Source: UBA11650 sp963997925
GTDB taxonomy: Bacteria; Chloroflexota; Dehalococcoidia; Lucifugimonadales; UBA3495
Length of the DNA: 11,884 nucleotides
Reading direction: 5' to 3'
Assembly (NCBI GenBank): GCA_963997925.1
Contig: CAXEOX010000096.1
Coordinates: forward strand, 1 to 11,884
The position numbers and the translations under genes were made by a program. This document shows positions 1-7,472 of this stretch, piece after piece (the first letter of the stretch is position 1; every line of letters begins with the position of its first letter). The notes below the pieces were generated by a model. The model searched no databases. It was not told the DNA's origin and saw only the letters and a program-made list of their open reading frames with translations.

Positions 1-208
1 TACTCCATCAGCAATCTGACCTGTCGGACTATGCTGTTCCCCATCAACTGGCGATTAAAACCGGGGCGATAAAAACCGTCCGATCAGTTGCACGTTTTAC
101 TGGCAAGATGCTATGCGGGCCACAACTTCCTGTCAATCGAATCCGTTTGGTGACCGTGGTCTGCCTCGATTCATCGCTTCCGTGCTGTGCGATGTCACGT
201 GGAGGCTG
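1..208. other. Left-edge region with no recognisable gene
   Basis: I find no convincing reading frame here on either strand. The only structure is a short imperfect direct repeat of a CGATNAAAACCG-like element at about 52-63 and 68-79. It may be the far end of an upstream intergenic region or a decayed gene end. Confidence 0.4.
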
Positions 209-237
209 TTGACACGGTATAAGCTGTTAGCGACAAT
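209..237 (+). promoter_or_regulatory. Candidate sigma-70-type promoter for the DUF1800 operon
   Basis: A perfect TTGACA at 209-214 is followed after exactly 17 bases by GACAAT at 232-237, which matches TATAAT in 4 of 6 positions. Transcription from it would start near 244 and leave a leader of about 75 bases before the ATG at 319. This is a pattern match only; AT-rich stretches further down (250-300) could hold other -10 boxes. Confidence 0.4.
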
Positions 238-318
238 GGGCATCGTCTGAGAAATATATTGAGCACAGATAACATCCGGTAAAACGTAACCCTATCTGAT
301 AATGGGGAGGAGAATTTC

Positions 319-1722
319 ATGGCCGAACAAGATATACCCCTGATGGCCCACCTGATGCGCCGGGCTGGGTTTGGCGCTTCTCGTGAAGAGCTTGAAGAGC
401 GAGCGGCGAAAGGTTATGAGGAGACGGTAGAGGAGTTATTGGACCCGGACCAGAATGAGCCGTTCAATAAATTCCGTATGCTCAGGTACCATCCCTGGAC
501 CTGGAAGCCGGGGACGATGACCGGTCATGGCGCTGGCGAGTGGATGCACCGCATGGTTGCCACCAAGCGCCCTCTGGAAGAGAAGATGACCCTCTTTTGG
601 CATCAGTTGTTCGCGACGGGTGTTTCCAAGATCGACCACTATCACGAGCTCTCAACCATGATTGACCTGTTTCGAGAGAAGGGTATGGGCGAATACCGGG
701 AGATTCTCATGGGAATGGCCAAGAACCCGGCCATGATTTACTGGCTGGATAACTGTGAGAACCATGGCGACGCCGTCAATGAGAACTGGGGCCGGGAGTT
801 ACTGGAGCTATTCAGCATGGGAGTAGGCAACTACACCGAAGTGGATGTTAGGGAGGCCTCCCGTGCATTCACCGGTTGGACCTTGACGCCCGTACCGCCC
901 CGGGGTCCCATGGGTCGGCATAACTGGCAATTCGAGTACAAGGACTGGGACCACGACCACGACGAAAAGACCTTCCTTGGTGAAACCGGTGACTTCAACG
1001 GCGACGATATCATCGATATCATTCTGAAGAATCCGGCCACGTCACGGTTCATCGCCCGGCATCTCTACAACTTCTTCGTCGCCGACGAACCGCAGGTGCC
1101 CGCATGGTCGGTTACACCGCCTAATGACCCGGAAGCGATCGAAGCGATAGCCCAGGCGCTGAGAGACACCAACTTCGATATACGCTCGGCCCTGCGAGTC
1201 CTCTTCAAAGCCGATTTCTTCAAGGAAGCTCGGTATACCCGCATAAAGAGCCATGCTGAGGTTGTGGTGGGCGCCCTGAGACTGGTTGGCGGCTACGACT
1301 TCCCCTCGCCTGGAATCGGAAATCTGTCCAAGGAACCGGGTTACATGGGACAGGAGTTGCTGAATCCCCCCAGCGTTGAGGGTTGGCATACGGGTTCCGA
1401 GTGGATAAACAGCGGTTCCCTGATGGCGCGGATCAACTTCACCGCGAATTTGATAAGCGATACCAGCAAGCCAGGGATCCAAAATATCATCAATCGCCTC
1501 AAGGCCCAAGGAGACCTGTCCCCTGAATCGTTCGTCGACACTTGCCTGGACCTGATGGGACCGTTGAATGTGGGCCAGGAAGTTAAGCAAGAACTGGTGG
1601 ACCACGCCGGCGCGGCCGGAGCGCTTAAGTGGGGTTCAGAGCAAGACTCTGCCGCCTCAACGGACCGGGTGTCCGAGATGCTGCAACTGGTTGTCTCGAC
1701 TCGGGATTACCAGTACGCGTAA
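319..1722 (+). CDS. DUF1800 family protein
   Basis: This 467-residue protein carries the hallmarks of the DUF1800 family along its whole length. They are an N-terminal HLMRRAGFG at residues 11-19, WLDN at 142-145, the NENWGRELLELFSMGVGNYT block at 154-173 leading to AFTGW at 183-187, and HDHDEKTFLG at 212-221. GDDIIDIIL with a following PATSRFIARHL comes next, and then a late NPPSVEGW/WIN segment. The biochemical role of DUF1800 is not established; in many bacteria it is encoded beside a DUF1501 protein, as here. The start is fixed by a strong GGGGAGGAG site at 304-312 ahead of ATG. There is no hydrophobic or twin-arginine leader: the protein opens directly into the family's first conserved motif. 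The next gene begins 42 bases downstream, so the two are very likely co-transcribed. Family assignment is secure and function is unknown. Confidence 0.93.
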   Translation: MAEQDIPLMAHLMRRAGFGASREELEERAAKGYEETVEELLDPDQNEPFNKFRMLRYHPWTWKPGTMTGHGAGEWMHRMVATKRPLEEKMTLFWHQLFATGVSKIDHYHELSTMIDLFREKGMGEYREILMGMAKNPAMIYWLDNCENHGDAVNENWGRELLELFSMGVGNYTEVDVREASRAFTGWTLTPVPPRGPMGRHNWQFEYKDWDHDHDEKTFLGETGDFNGDDIIDIILKNPATSRFIARHLYNFFVADEPQVPAWSVTPPNDPEAIEAIAQALRDTNFDIRSALRVLFKADFFKEARYTRIKSHAEVVVGALRLVGGYDFPSPGIGNLSKEPGYMGQELLNPPSVEGWHTGSEWINSGSLMARINFTANLISDTSKPGIQNIINRLKAQGDLSPESFVDTCLDLMGPLNVGQEVKQELVDHAGAAGALKWGSEQDSAASTDRVSEMLQLVVSTRDYQYA

Positions 1723-1764
1723 CGAGGCCACCGCGACGAGGCTGCAAAGTTAAGGAGGAAATCG

Positions 1765-2895
1765 ATGACTTCTACTAAAAAAGACCCGGTAGTGGTTGTA
1801 CTTCAGCTAACTGGGGGCAACGACTACGCTAATACAGTGATTCGCTACGCCGACCCACTGTACCGGGACAATCGTCCTGGGATCGGCATTCCGGAAGGCA
1901 AGGAACTTCGTATCGACGACGAGATTGGCTTTCACCCGGCGATGGGCGCCATCAAAGAGATGTATGACCAGAACCAGGTGGCAATCATTCACGGAGTGGG
2001 GTATCCCAGTTCCCCACGCTCTCACTTCCGTTCCATGGATATATGGCATACCTGCGCGCCGGACCGGTTGGGGACCGAGGGCTGGTTGGGCCGGGCCGCC
2101 TTGGACATAGATCCGAACAAGGAAAACGTTGTAACAACGGTTTGTTTCGGGCCCAGTATCTTCCGGGCTTTGGTATATCCGGGAGTACCGGTCGCCTGTG
2201 TGGGCAACCTGGATACCTACGGTATGTTGCCCGGCGTCACTGAGGTAGACCAGCGAGCGAAGATTCTAGACAGATTCGCCCGGATGTACGTCCCGGCCAT
2301 CGGCACCGGTTTGGTGGACGACTACCTGGGTCAGATAGGACTGGATTGTCTGGCAGGCGCGGACATCTTAAAAGTCGCTCCCCAGTTGTACTCTTCCGAG
2401 GTGGAGTACCCCGATTCCACCATCGCCAAGAAGCTGAAGGGAATCGCCCAGATACACGAGGCTAACTTGGGGACCCGCATCTTCTATTGTGACCATGGCG
2501 TCTTTGATACCCATGCTAACCAGTTAGGAGCCCATGACACTCTTTGGACGGAAGTATCTCAAGCGGTGCAAAGCTTCTTCGACGATCTTAGAGAGCATGA
2601 CGCCGCCGACAATGTAGTCATGTTGCTCTTCTCCGAATTTGGACGCCGTCTGCATGACAACGGCTCCGGCTCGGATCATGGCGCTGGCGGCGTTGCCTTT
2701 GCCATCGGCGACACGGTTAAGGGCGGACAATACAGCGAGTATCCGTCGTTGAAGGCAGAAGACCTGGAGCAGGGTGACTTGGTCCCCAACATGGACTTCC
2801 GGGGTTTCTACTCCACTGTGCTGGAGGACCATCTTGGCTTGGACGCCAAAGGCATCGTGGAAGGCGAGTTTGAGAAGCCTCGCTTCCTCGGCTAG
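1765..2895 (+). CDS. DUF1501 family protein (alkaline phosphatase/sulfatase-like fold)
   Basis: This 376-residue protein matches the DUF1501 family, related to the alkaline phosphatase/sulfatase superfamily. Visible signatures are LTGGND at residues 15-20, GFHPAM at 55-60, the PRSHFRSMDIWHT block at 84-96, GTEGWLGRA shortly after, and SEFGRR at 290-295 followed by NGSGSDHG at 299-306. The Asp and His of the last motif are likely metal or active-site ligands. The C-terminal DLEQGDLVPNMDFRGFY segment is also typical. An AAGGAGG at 1752-1758 sits 6 bases before ATG. Most DUF1501 proteins I know begin with a twin-arginine leader of some 30-40 residues; here the chain starts almost at the first beta strand, so it looks cytoplasmic and is shorter than usual. 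It is paired with the DUF1800 gene upstream. The substrate is not known. Confidence 0.92.
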   Translation: MTSTKKDPVVVVLQLTGGNDYANTVIRYADPLYRDNRPGIGIPEGKELRIDDEIGFHPAMGAIKEMYDQNQVAIIHGVGYPSSPRSHFRSMDIWHTCAPDRLGTEGWLGRAALDIDPNKENVVTTVCFGPSIFRALVYPGVPVACVGNLDTYGMLPGVTEVDQRAKILDRFARMYVPAIGTGLVDDYLGQIGLDCLAGADILKVAPQLYSSEVEYPDSTIAKKLKGIAQIHEANLGTRIFYCDHGVFDTHANQLGAHDTLWTEVSQAVQSFFDDLREHDAADNVVMLLFSEFGRRLHDNGSGSDHGAGGVAFAIGDTVKGGQYSEYPSLKAEDLEQGDLVPNMDFRGFYSTVLEDHLGLDAKGIVEGEFEKPRFLG

Positions 2896-2920
2896 CCTGC
2901 GGGCCTGCTAACACTGAGAG

Positions 2921-2950
2921 GCAACCGGCAGCATTACATTGGCTGGTTGC
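2921..2950 (+). other. Intergenic hairpin between DUF1501 and NHL genes
   Basis: GCAACCGGC (2921-2929) pairs with GCTGGTTGC (2942-2950) through 8 Watson-Crick pairs and one G-U pair, with a 12-base loop. It has no T-tract, so it may be an attenuator, an mRNA processing site or chance. It lies in the 127-base gap before the propeller gene. Confidence 0.25.
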
Positions 2951-3022
2951 TGATCTAGAAATAGGCCGAGACTAGCCGTCGAGGCCACAGTTGATTGATT
3001 TATAGCCTAGGAGGCATCAGAT

Positions 3023-4051
3023 ATGCTTACGCAGACAGTGGCCGGTCGTACGTTCGACTACAGCTATTGTATCGGGGGACGGATGCAAACCCCGGCCAAC
3101 ATAGCGATGGGATCTGGCGATACGATGTACGTGCTGTGCCGAGGATCGGAAAGAACTCCCAACGTCCCCGCTAACCGGGCGACAGGCAACGTCAGGGTAT
3201 GTGTGTTCACCTCTGGGTCGACGCCTGGTGACGAAGAATTAGTGGCGGAATTCGGCCATGGTGGCGACAGTGAGGGAGAGATGACCTGGCCGGTGGCGAT
3301 CGCGCTGGACAGCGAAGAAAACCTACACATCACCGATGAGTGGCTAAATAGAATCTCCGTGTTTTCCAAGGATGGAAAGTTCCTACGGGTCTGGGGCACA
3401 TCCGGCGACGGCGACGGTGAGTTCAACGGCGCCGCCGGTATCGCCATGGACAAGCAGGAAAACCTTTACATCGTTGACAGTCTTAACCACCGCATCCAGA
3501 AGCTCACCAAAGACGGAAAGTTCCTTGCCAAGTGGGGAAAGCTAGGCAGTGGTGAGGGAGAGTTCGATTCCCCCTGGGGGATAGGCCTCGACGGGCAGGG
3601 CTTTGTGTACGTGGTCGACCACGGCAACCACCGCGTCCAGAAGTTCACGCCAGAGGGAGAGTTCGTCGCCAAGTTTGGGAGTCAAGGCTCTGATGCCGGA
3701 CAACTGAATTACCCCTCGGATGTGAGCATCGATCCCGACGGAGACGTGTACGTGTGCGATTGGGGCAACAACCGTGTCCAGATATTCGCTCCCGATGGCA
3801 AATTCCTCGCGACTTTGGTCGGTGACGCCCAGAACCTGGGCAAGTGGCACCAAGACATCGTAGATGCCAACCTCGACAACCAAAGAGCCCGCCGCAGGGC
3901 GGACCTGTCGATGGAATGGACACTGCAGATGCCTCGTGGGGTAACCTTTGACCCGGCGAAAGACCGGATTCTCATCGCCGACACCCAACGGTCGAGGATT
4001 CAGATCTATGACAAACCTAGGAACTACATGGAGCCCCAGCTGAACCTATAG
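3023..4051 (+). CDS. NHL-repeat beta-propeller protein
   Basis: This 342-residue protein is built from NHL repeats. From residue 76 the sequence repeats with a 47-residue period, so that FG/WG turns fall at about 78, 125, 172 and 219. Each unit has the pattern G-x-GEF..P.GIA.D...N.YI.D..NHR.Q.F..DGKFL. A last divergent blade with RGVTFDPAKD and IADTQRSRIQIYD lies near the C-terminus, and residues 1-75 probably supply the remaining blade to close a six-bladed propeller. NHL propellers bind proteins or ligands and some are lyases or lactonases; no catalytic set can be named here. AGGAGG at 3009-3014 lies 8 bases before ATG. There is no signal peptide. It is probably the third gene of the DUF1800/DUF1501 operon, although the 127-base gap leaves room for its own promoter. 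Confidence 0.9.
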   Translation: MLTQTVAGRTFDYSYCIGGRMQTPANIAMGSGDTMYVLCRGSERTPNVPANRATGNVRVCVFTSGSTPGDEELVAEFGHGGDSEGEMTWPVAIALDSEENLHITDEWLNRISVFSKDGKFLRVWGTSGDGDGEFNGAAGIAMDKQENLYIVDSLNHRIQKLTKDGKFLAKWGKLGSGEGEFDSPWGIGLDGQGFVYVVDHGNHRVQKFTPEGEFVAKFGSQGSDAGQLNYPSDVSIDPDGDVYVCDWGNNRVQIFAPDGKFLATLVGDAQNLGKWHQDIVDANLDNQRARRRADLSMEWTLQMPRGVTFDPAKDRILIADTQRSRIQIYDKPRNYMEPQLNL

Positions 4052-4059
4052 CAATGTGA

Positions 4060-4091
4060 CGCCGCCGGAGCCAGGCTCGGCTCCGGCGGCG
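4060..4091 (+). terminator. GC-rich hairpin terminator after the NHL gene
   Basis: A perfect 13-bp stem, CGCCGCCGGAGCC (4060-4072) with GGCTCCGGCGGCG (4079-4091), closes a 6-base loop. It begins 8 bases after the stop codon. The following bases are not T-rich, so it may act as a stabilising 3' end or a less efficient terminator. The rest of the gap, up to 4290, holds nothing I can identify. Confidence 0.65.
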
Positions 4092-4290
4092 CCCGCTAAC
4101 TCCTCCCCATCGTCCGAAGCGAGCCTTCTGAGGGTCCACACAGTTGCAGTGGGACCGTGTTCCCCAACCCACCCTAGATGTTTCCCTTAAATTCCCATGG
4201 CTGTTGTAAAATCCCTGTGCGCCCTAATTGACTCAGGGAGTCTCAGGCACATCCGTGAAAAATCCGATAGTCAGGTAGTAGCGTGGAATT

Positions 4291-4626
4291 ATGGACCCAG
4301 CGTTGCGGGAACACTATCTCCAGATAGCCCGGGATAATCCGAACATCCTCTGTTCTGAGGTTCCGGCGGAAGTCCTGGCGGAGACGGCCTATGACGACAA
4401 TGATCCGTCAGAGCTACTCTGGGCTTTTCTAGAGGTTGGATTTAACCGGTGGCTGGCTGAGAAGCATGGCCGCAGCGTAATTCTGCCCAACAGTATGCTG
4501 AGAGACGCCCTCTCAGTGCTGTGGGACAGAACCTGTCGCTTGTACACCAGCCATCTACTGTCCCGGGACGACCCTGACTGGGACAAGCCTTTCTTCTCCA
4601 ATGAAGGCTTGGAGGGCAGTTGGTAG
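4291..4626 (+). CDS. Hypothetical protein, 111 residues
   Basis: I do not recognise this protein. It is acidic and mostly helical in appearance, with an early helix (LREHYLQIARDNP), a middle segment LLWAFLEVGFNRWLAEKHG, and a hydrophilic tail rich in Asp and Trp (DDPDWDKPFF). It has two cysteines far apart and no membrane segment or signal peptide. Its amino-acid composition and lack of low-complexity runs favour a real gene over a chance frame. No strong ribosome site precedes the ATG: only a GGAA at 4285-4288, too close to be ideal. It lies 73 bases upstream of the cysteine synthase-like gene on the same strand, so it may be co-transcribed with it. No function is proposed. Confidence 0.6.
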   Translation: MDPALREHYLQIARDNPNILCSEVPAEVLAETAYDDNDPSELLWAFLEVGFNRWLAEKHGRSVILPNSMLRDALSVLWDRTCRLYTSHLLSRDDPDWDKPFFSNEGLEGSW

Positions 4627-4699
4627 CAGGCTGCGAGATGGTTCAACAGCATGCGTGTACCCGCACATCTAAGTCATGCCAACACCAAGGTAGGTGACC

Positions 4700-5734
4700 A
4701 TGACTGATTGGGATTCCAGACGCCGTATTGCCGAAGACATTACTGAAGCCGCTGGGATGACCCCCTTAGTGCGTCTGCGGAGAGTTGCCACAGGTCCTCA
4801 GGCTCTCTGCGGAAAACTAGAGTTCATGAATCCCAGTTCTAGCCTGAAGGACCGTATCCTCCGCCACATGGTTAGCAAGGCAGAGGATCGAGGCGAGTTG
4901 CGGCCCGGCATGACCATCCTGGAAGCGTCCACCGGGAGCACGGGAATCGCCACCGCAATGATTGGCGCGGTCAAGGGTTACCCGGTGGTCATCGTTATGC
5001 CAGAGGGCATGAGTGTAGAACGCAAAGATTCCTTGCGGGCCTATGGGGCCGAGTTGGTGCTGACACCCGGAGGGGAGAGCGACGTCGATCTTTGCTTCGG
5101 GAAAGTAGCCGAGTTGAAGCGAGAGAGCCCGGGCAAGTTCTGGGAAGCGGCCCAATTTTCAAACAAAGACAACATCGAGGCCCATTACTTGACCACCGGC
5201 CCTGAGATCTGGGAACAGACCGGGGGCGCAGTGGACGTATTTGTAGCCTCCCAGGGCAGCGGTGGAACGATTTCAGGCGTAGGCAAGTACCTGAAGGAGC
5301 GGAACCCTCAGGTCAAGGTCTACACCGTCGAACCTGCCGAGTGTCCGATTCTCTCCGGTGGCGGCTGGGGGCCTCACCAGATCGAGGGTATAGGCGACGG
5401 ATTTATTCCGGACAACCTGGACTTGGACTATGTTGACGGAGTGGTGACTGTCTCTTCCCAGGAGTCCATCGATATGGCGCGTCGGCTGACCCTTGAAGAA
5501 GGGATTTTCTGCGGCATCTCTTCGGGCTGCAACGTAATGGCCGCCAACAAACTAGCGTCTGAGCTACCCGGAACCAGTCTCATGGTAACCATGATAAACG
5601 ACACCGGCATGCGCTACTTCTCCACTCCCCTGTTCGGCCGGGAGCCCACAACAGAGATTCCAGATCGAGATCACCCGTTAAGTGAAGCGGACCGCCGTAA
5701 CCTGGCTAGCAGGCATCTGCATATCGTTCGCTAG
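4700..5734 (+). CDS. PLP-dependent cysteine synthase family protein
   Basis: This fold-type II PLP enzyme of the cysteine synthase/cystathionine beta-synthase family has 344 residues from the ATG. The PLP lysine is K50 in NPSSSLKDR, the phosphate loop is GSGGT at 186-190, and the serine that contacts the pyridine nitrogen is in GISSGC (272-277). SGGGWGPHQIEGIGDGFIP is the usual active-site segment. The substrate-binding loop reads STGSTG (77-82) where O-acetylserine sulfhydrylases normally have TSGNTG, so the PLP O3'-binding Asn is Ser80. That raises the possibility of another beta-replacement or a desulfhydrase activity. An in-frame GTG lies at 4694, but TAGG at 4690-4693 fits the ATG at 4700 better. 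It is soluble and cytosolic. The 3' end overlaps an antisense lipoprotein frame by 57 bases. The family is sure and the exact substrate is not. Confidence 0.9.
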   Translation: MTDWDSRRRIAEDITEAAGMTPLVRLRRVATGPQALCGKLEFMNPSSSLKDRILRHMVSKAEDRGELRPGMTILEASTGSTGIATAMIGAVKGYPVVIVMPEGMSVERKDSLRAYGAELVLTPGGESDVDLCFGKVAELKRESPGKFWEAAQFSNKDNIEAHYLTTGPEIWEQTGGAVDVFVASQGSGGTISGVGKYLKERNPQVKVYTVEPAECPILSGGGWGPHQIEGIGDGFIPDNLDLDYVDGVVTVSSQESIDMARRLTLEEGIFCGISSGCNVMAANKLASELPGTSLMVTMINDTGMRYFSTPLFGREPTTEIPDRDHPLSEADRRNLASRHLHIVR

Positions 5735-5962
5735 ACATCCACCACTGTCGACCGCACCTAACTCCATGTAAATCCGTCCGCCAGCCAACCGGAGTTCCAG
5801 GCAGGCTTCGAACTTGCGACCCGCTGTTCCGAAGTCAATTTCCTCTGGTGTGAGCGTTGCGATTGAATCTGGAATGGGAACCGCCGTTGGTTCATCGCCG
5901 CAGGCTACGATGAGTAGGACTAGGAAGGAAAGGCCTGAAAGAACTATTGAATATTTTCGCGT
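5678..5962 (-). pseudogene. Small lipoprotein reading frame with ACG in place of ATG
   Basis: Read on the minus strand from 5962, codon 1 is ACG and is followed by a classic lipoprotein signal: basic RKY, a hydrophobic run through LSGLSFLVLL, and the lipobox I-V-A-C with the lipidated Cys at residue 21. A GDEPTAVPIPDS linker comes next, as is common after lipid anchors. The frame gives 94 residues and stops at TAA (5678-5680). No ATG, GTG or TTG lies in frame between the upstream stop and the signal peptide, and no clear ribosome site is present. So this is either a gene that lost its start by an ATG-to-ACG change, a very rare non-canonical start, or a sequencing error. Mature residues 22-94 match nothing I know. 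The 3' end runs 57 bases into the cysteine synthase-like gene on the other strand. Confidence 0.6.
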
Positions 5963-5987
5963 GAGGGAATTATAGCTGTTGAGTACC

Positions 5988-6344
5988 TTAGGTCAATCCG
6001 GTGTACCGAGCCCGCACTCGGCAAGGAGCCGTCACTATGATGGCCGTGGCGGGATTGTCCTTGTCCTTTACCGACGGTGCCGGGCCATGAATCATTTGCC
6101 ACTCTTCAAACGTTTGCCGAGTCGCTCTTGCGTCATCGTAGATCTGCGGCATCGCTCGAAAAACCGGATCTGCTCCTTCCGGATACCATCCAGAGACGAC
6201 GACTCCTTTGATTGGGACTCTTTCACTCTGCACTACGGAGCCTTCTGGCTCTTCTATTAAGACCAGGCTATCTCCGGTACCTTCTATCTCCACCAGATAT
6301 TCGTGTCCAAATGCCGGCTTGGGATTCTCATCGCTTGTGGTAGA
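5988..6344 (-). pseudogene. Hypothetical minus-strand frame, probably 5'-truncated
   Basis: A 118-codon open frame on the minus strand runs from just after a TGA (6345-6347) to TAA at 5988-5990. Its composition looks like a real, probably secreted, mostly beta-stranded protein: EYLVEIEGTGDSLVLIEE, then a Val-rich segment, then PEGADPVFRAMPQIYDDARA and a C-terminal PCRVRARYTG. The protein-like character extends upstream of the only possible start, a GTG at 6291-6293, which has no ribosome site. That suggests the true N-terminus is missing. If the GTG is used, the product has 101 residues. The lipoprotein frame follows 25 bases downstream on the same strand, so the two may be remnants of one operon. 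I recognise no family. Confidence 0.45.
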
Positions 6345-6359
6345 TCACTCCGCCCCGCA

Positions 6360-6375
6360 AATATAATGCTATATT
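6360..6375. promoter_or_regulatory. Palindromic AT element with a perfect -10 box
   Basis: AATATA (6360-6365) and TATATT (6370-6375) form a 6-bp inverted repeat around ATGC. On the plus strand this holds a perfect TATAAT at 6362-6367, which would give a start near 6374 and a leader of about 74 bases before the alpha/beta hydrolase. The best -35 candidate, TTGTGG at 6335-6340, is too far away (21 bases). The symmetry and its place between divergent frames make it a possible operator or divergent promoter. Confidence 0.4.
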
Positions 6376-6447
6376 GGCTGGACGTGCTGTTGGCACAAGG
6401 CTGAGAGTACGCCGACTAACTAGTGCAACATTACCAGGAGGATACAT

Positions 6448-7308
6448 TTGCCAGAAGAACTCCAATCGGAAAGTAAGTTCGTGGAGGCGAACGGGATCAA
6501 TCATCATTACCTAGAATGGGGAAACCCAGAAACTCCGCCGATCGTTATGCTACATGGTCTTGGTCTCTGCGCACAGGTCTGGAACAAGTTAGCCAGGGGC
6601 TTGGCGCAGGACTACCATGTTTTGGCATTTGACCTGAGAGGTCACGGAGACACCGATAAACCTGGTAGCGGATACACTTTCCTTACGCTGGGAGAAGACG
6701 TGTCGGCATTCATTCAAACATTGGGGCTCGAGCGGCCCTTTGCGGTCGGACATTCAGCAGGTGGAATGTCATTGTTAATCTCCGATCATTTGGTTCCCGG
6801 AATCGTCGGCCGGACAGTCTTGGTCGACACTCGGGTAGGATCTGCAGCCACTACGGTACTCACTTCTGAGAGGCGGCAAGAACGCATGCGGAGAACCCGC
6901 GAAAAGCGGCCGATCTGGGCGAATCGGGAAACTATGCACGAAGCATACCGAGAACGAAGAGTATTCAAGACTTGGGATGATGAAGTATTCAACGACTACA
7001 TCGAAGGTGGAACCCGCTTGTTGGATGACGGCCGTGCCGAACTGAAATGTCCAACGGACGTGGAGGCAACCTTCTATGATGCAAGGGCGGCGCTGGACCC
7101 GTCTCAGTACGTGCGTGGTCTTACGGGGCAGTACCGGCTTCTTGTCGGCGGCTACCAAGGTGCTCAGTCTGAACAAGACGACGCAGTGCAGCGCCTCTTA
7201 GGCGAGTCCACAGGTTCTAGCTTCAAGCAACTGGACCGGGGGTCCCACTTTGTTCCCATGGAATATCCGGACCTGGTGCTTTCGGAGATAAGGGAATACT
7301 TTGAGTGA
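6448..7308 (+). CDS. Alpha/beta hydrolase fold protein
   Basis: This is a 286-residue cytosolic alpha/beta hydrolase. The oxyanion-hole segment is MLHGLG at residues 34-39, DLRGHGDTDKP follows at 62-72, and the nucleophile elbow is GHSAGG with Ser103. The histidine is probably His267 in GSHFVPMEYPD near the C-terminus. A lid of about 100 residues rich in Arg and Glu lies after the elbow. The triad acid is not obvious: the usual G-x-x-D after strand 7 reads VGGYQGAQSEQDD, so the acid may be in that EQDD or be Asp127 in LVDTR after strand 6. The start is TTG, chosen because AGGAGG at 6436-6441 lies 6 bases upstream and no ATG occurs nearby in frame. It could be an esterase, lactonase or C-C hydrolase; the substrate cannot be told. 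It is flanked by gaps of more than 100 bases and seems to be a single-gene unit. Confidence 0.9.
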   Translation: MPEELQSESKFVEANGINHHYLEWGNPETPPIVMLHGLGLCAQVWNKLARGLAQDYHVLAFDLRGHGDTDKPGSGYTFLTLGEDVSAFIQTLGLERPFAVGHSAGGMSLLISDHLVPGIVGRTVLVDTRVGSAATTVLTSERRQERMRRTREKRPIWANRETMHEAYRERRVFKTWDDEVFNDYIEGGTRLLDDGRAELKCPTDVEATFYDARAALDPSQYVRGLTGQYRLLVGGYQGAQSEQDDAVQRLLGESTGSSFKQLDRGSHFVPMEYPDLVLSEIREYFE

Positions 7309-7472
7309 TTCCCGGTAGGATAATCTGTGCCACCCTAGGACAACCTTCTTTTCCGGCCACGCATTGCCTTGCGTCGTAAATGATGGTAAACATTACTCAA
7401 TAAATCATTCGATAATTCGTGCCGGCAACGGTGACGTCCGGCGCGCATATGAATCCGAAAGAGGTGAGACCT

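Noticed and set aside
1042..1605. 187-residue minus-strand frame inside the DUF1800 gene
   Set aside because: It is antisense to a well-conserved family protein and has no recognisable motif or ribosome site.
7419..7472. N-terminal extension of the DUF35 protein from an ATG at 7419
   Set aside because: It has no ribosome site, whereas the ATG at 7473 has GAGGTG at good spacing and matches usual family length.
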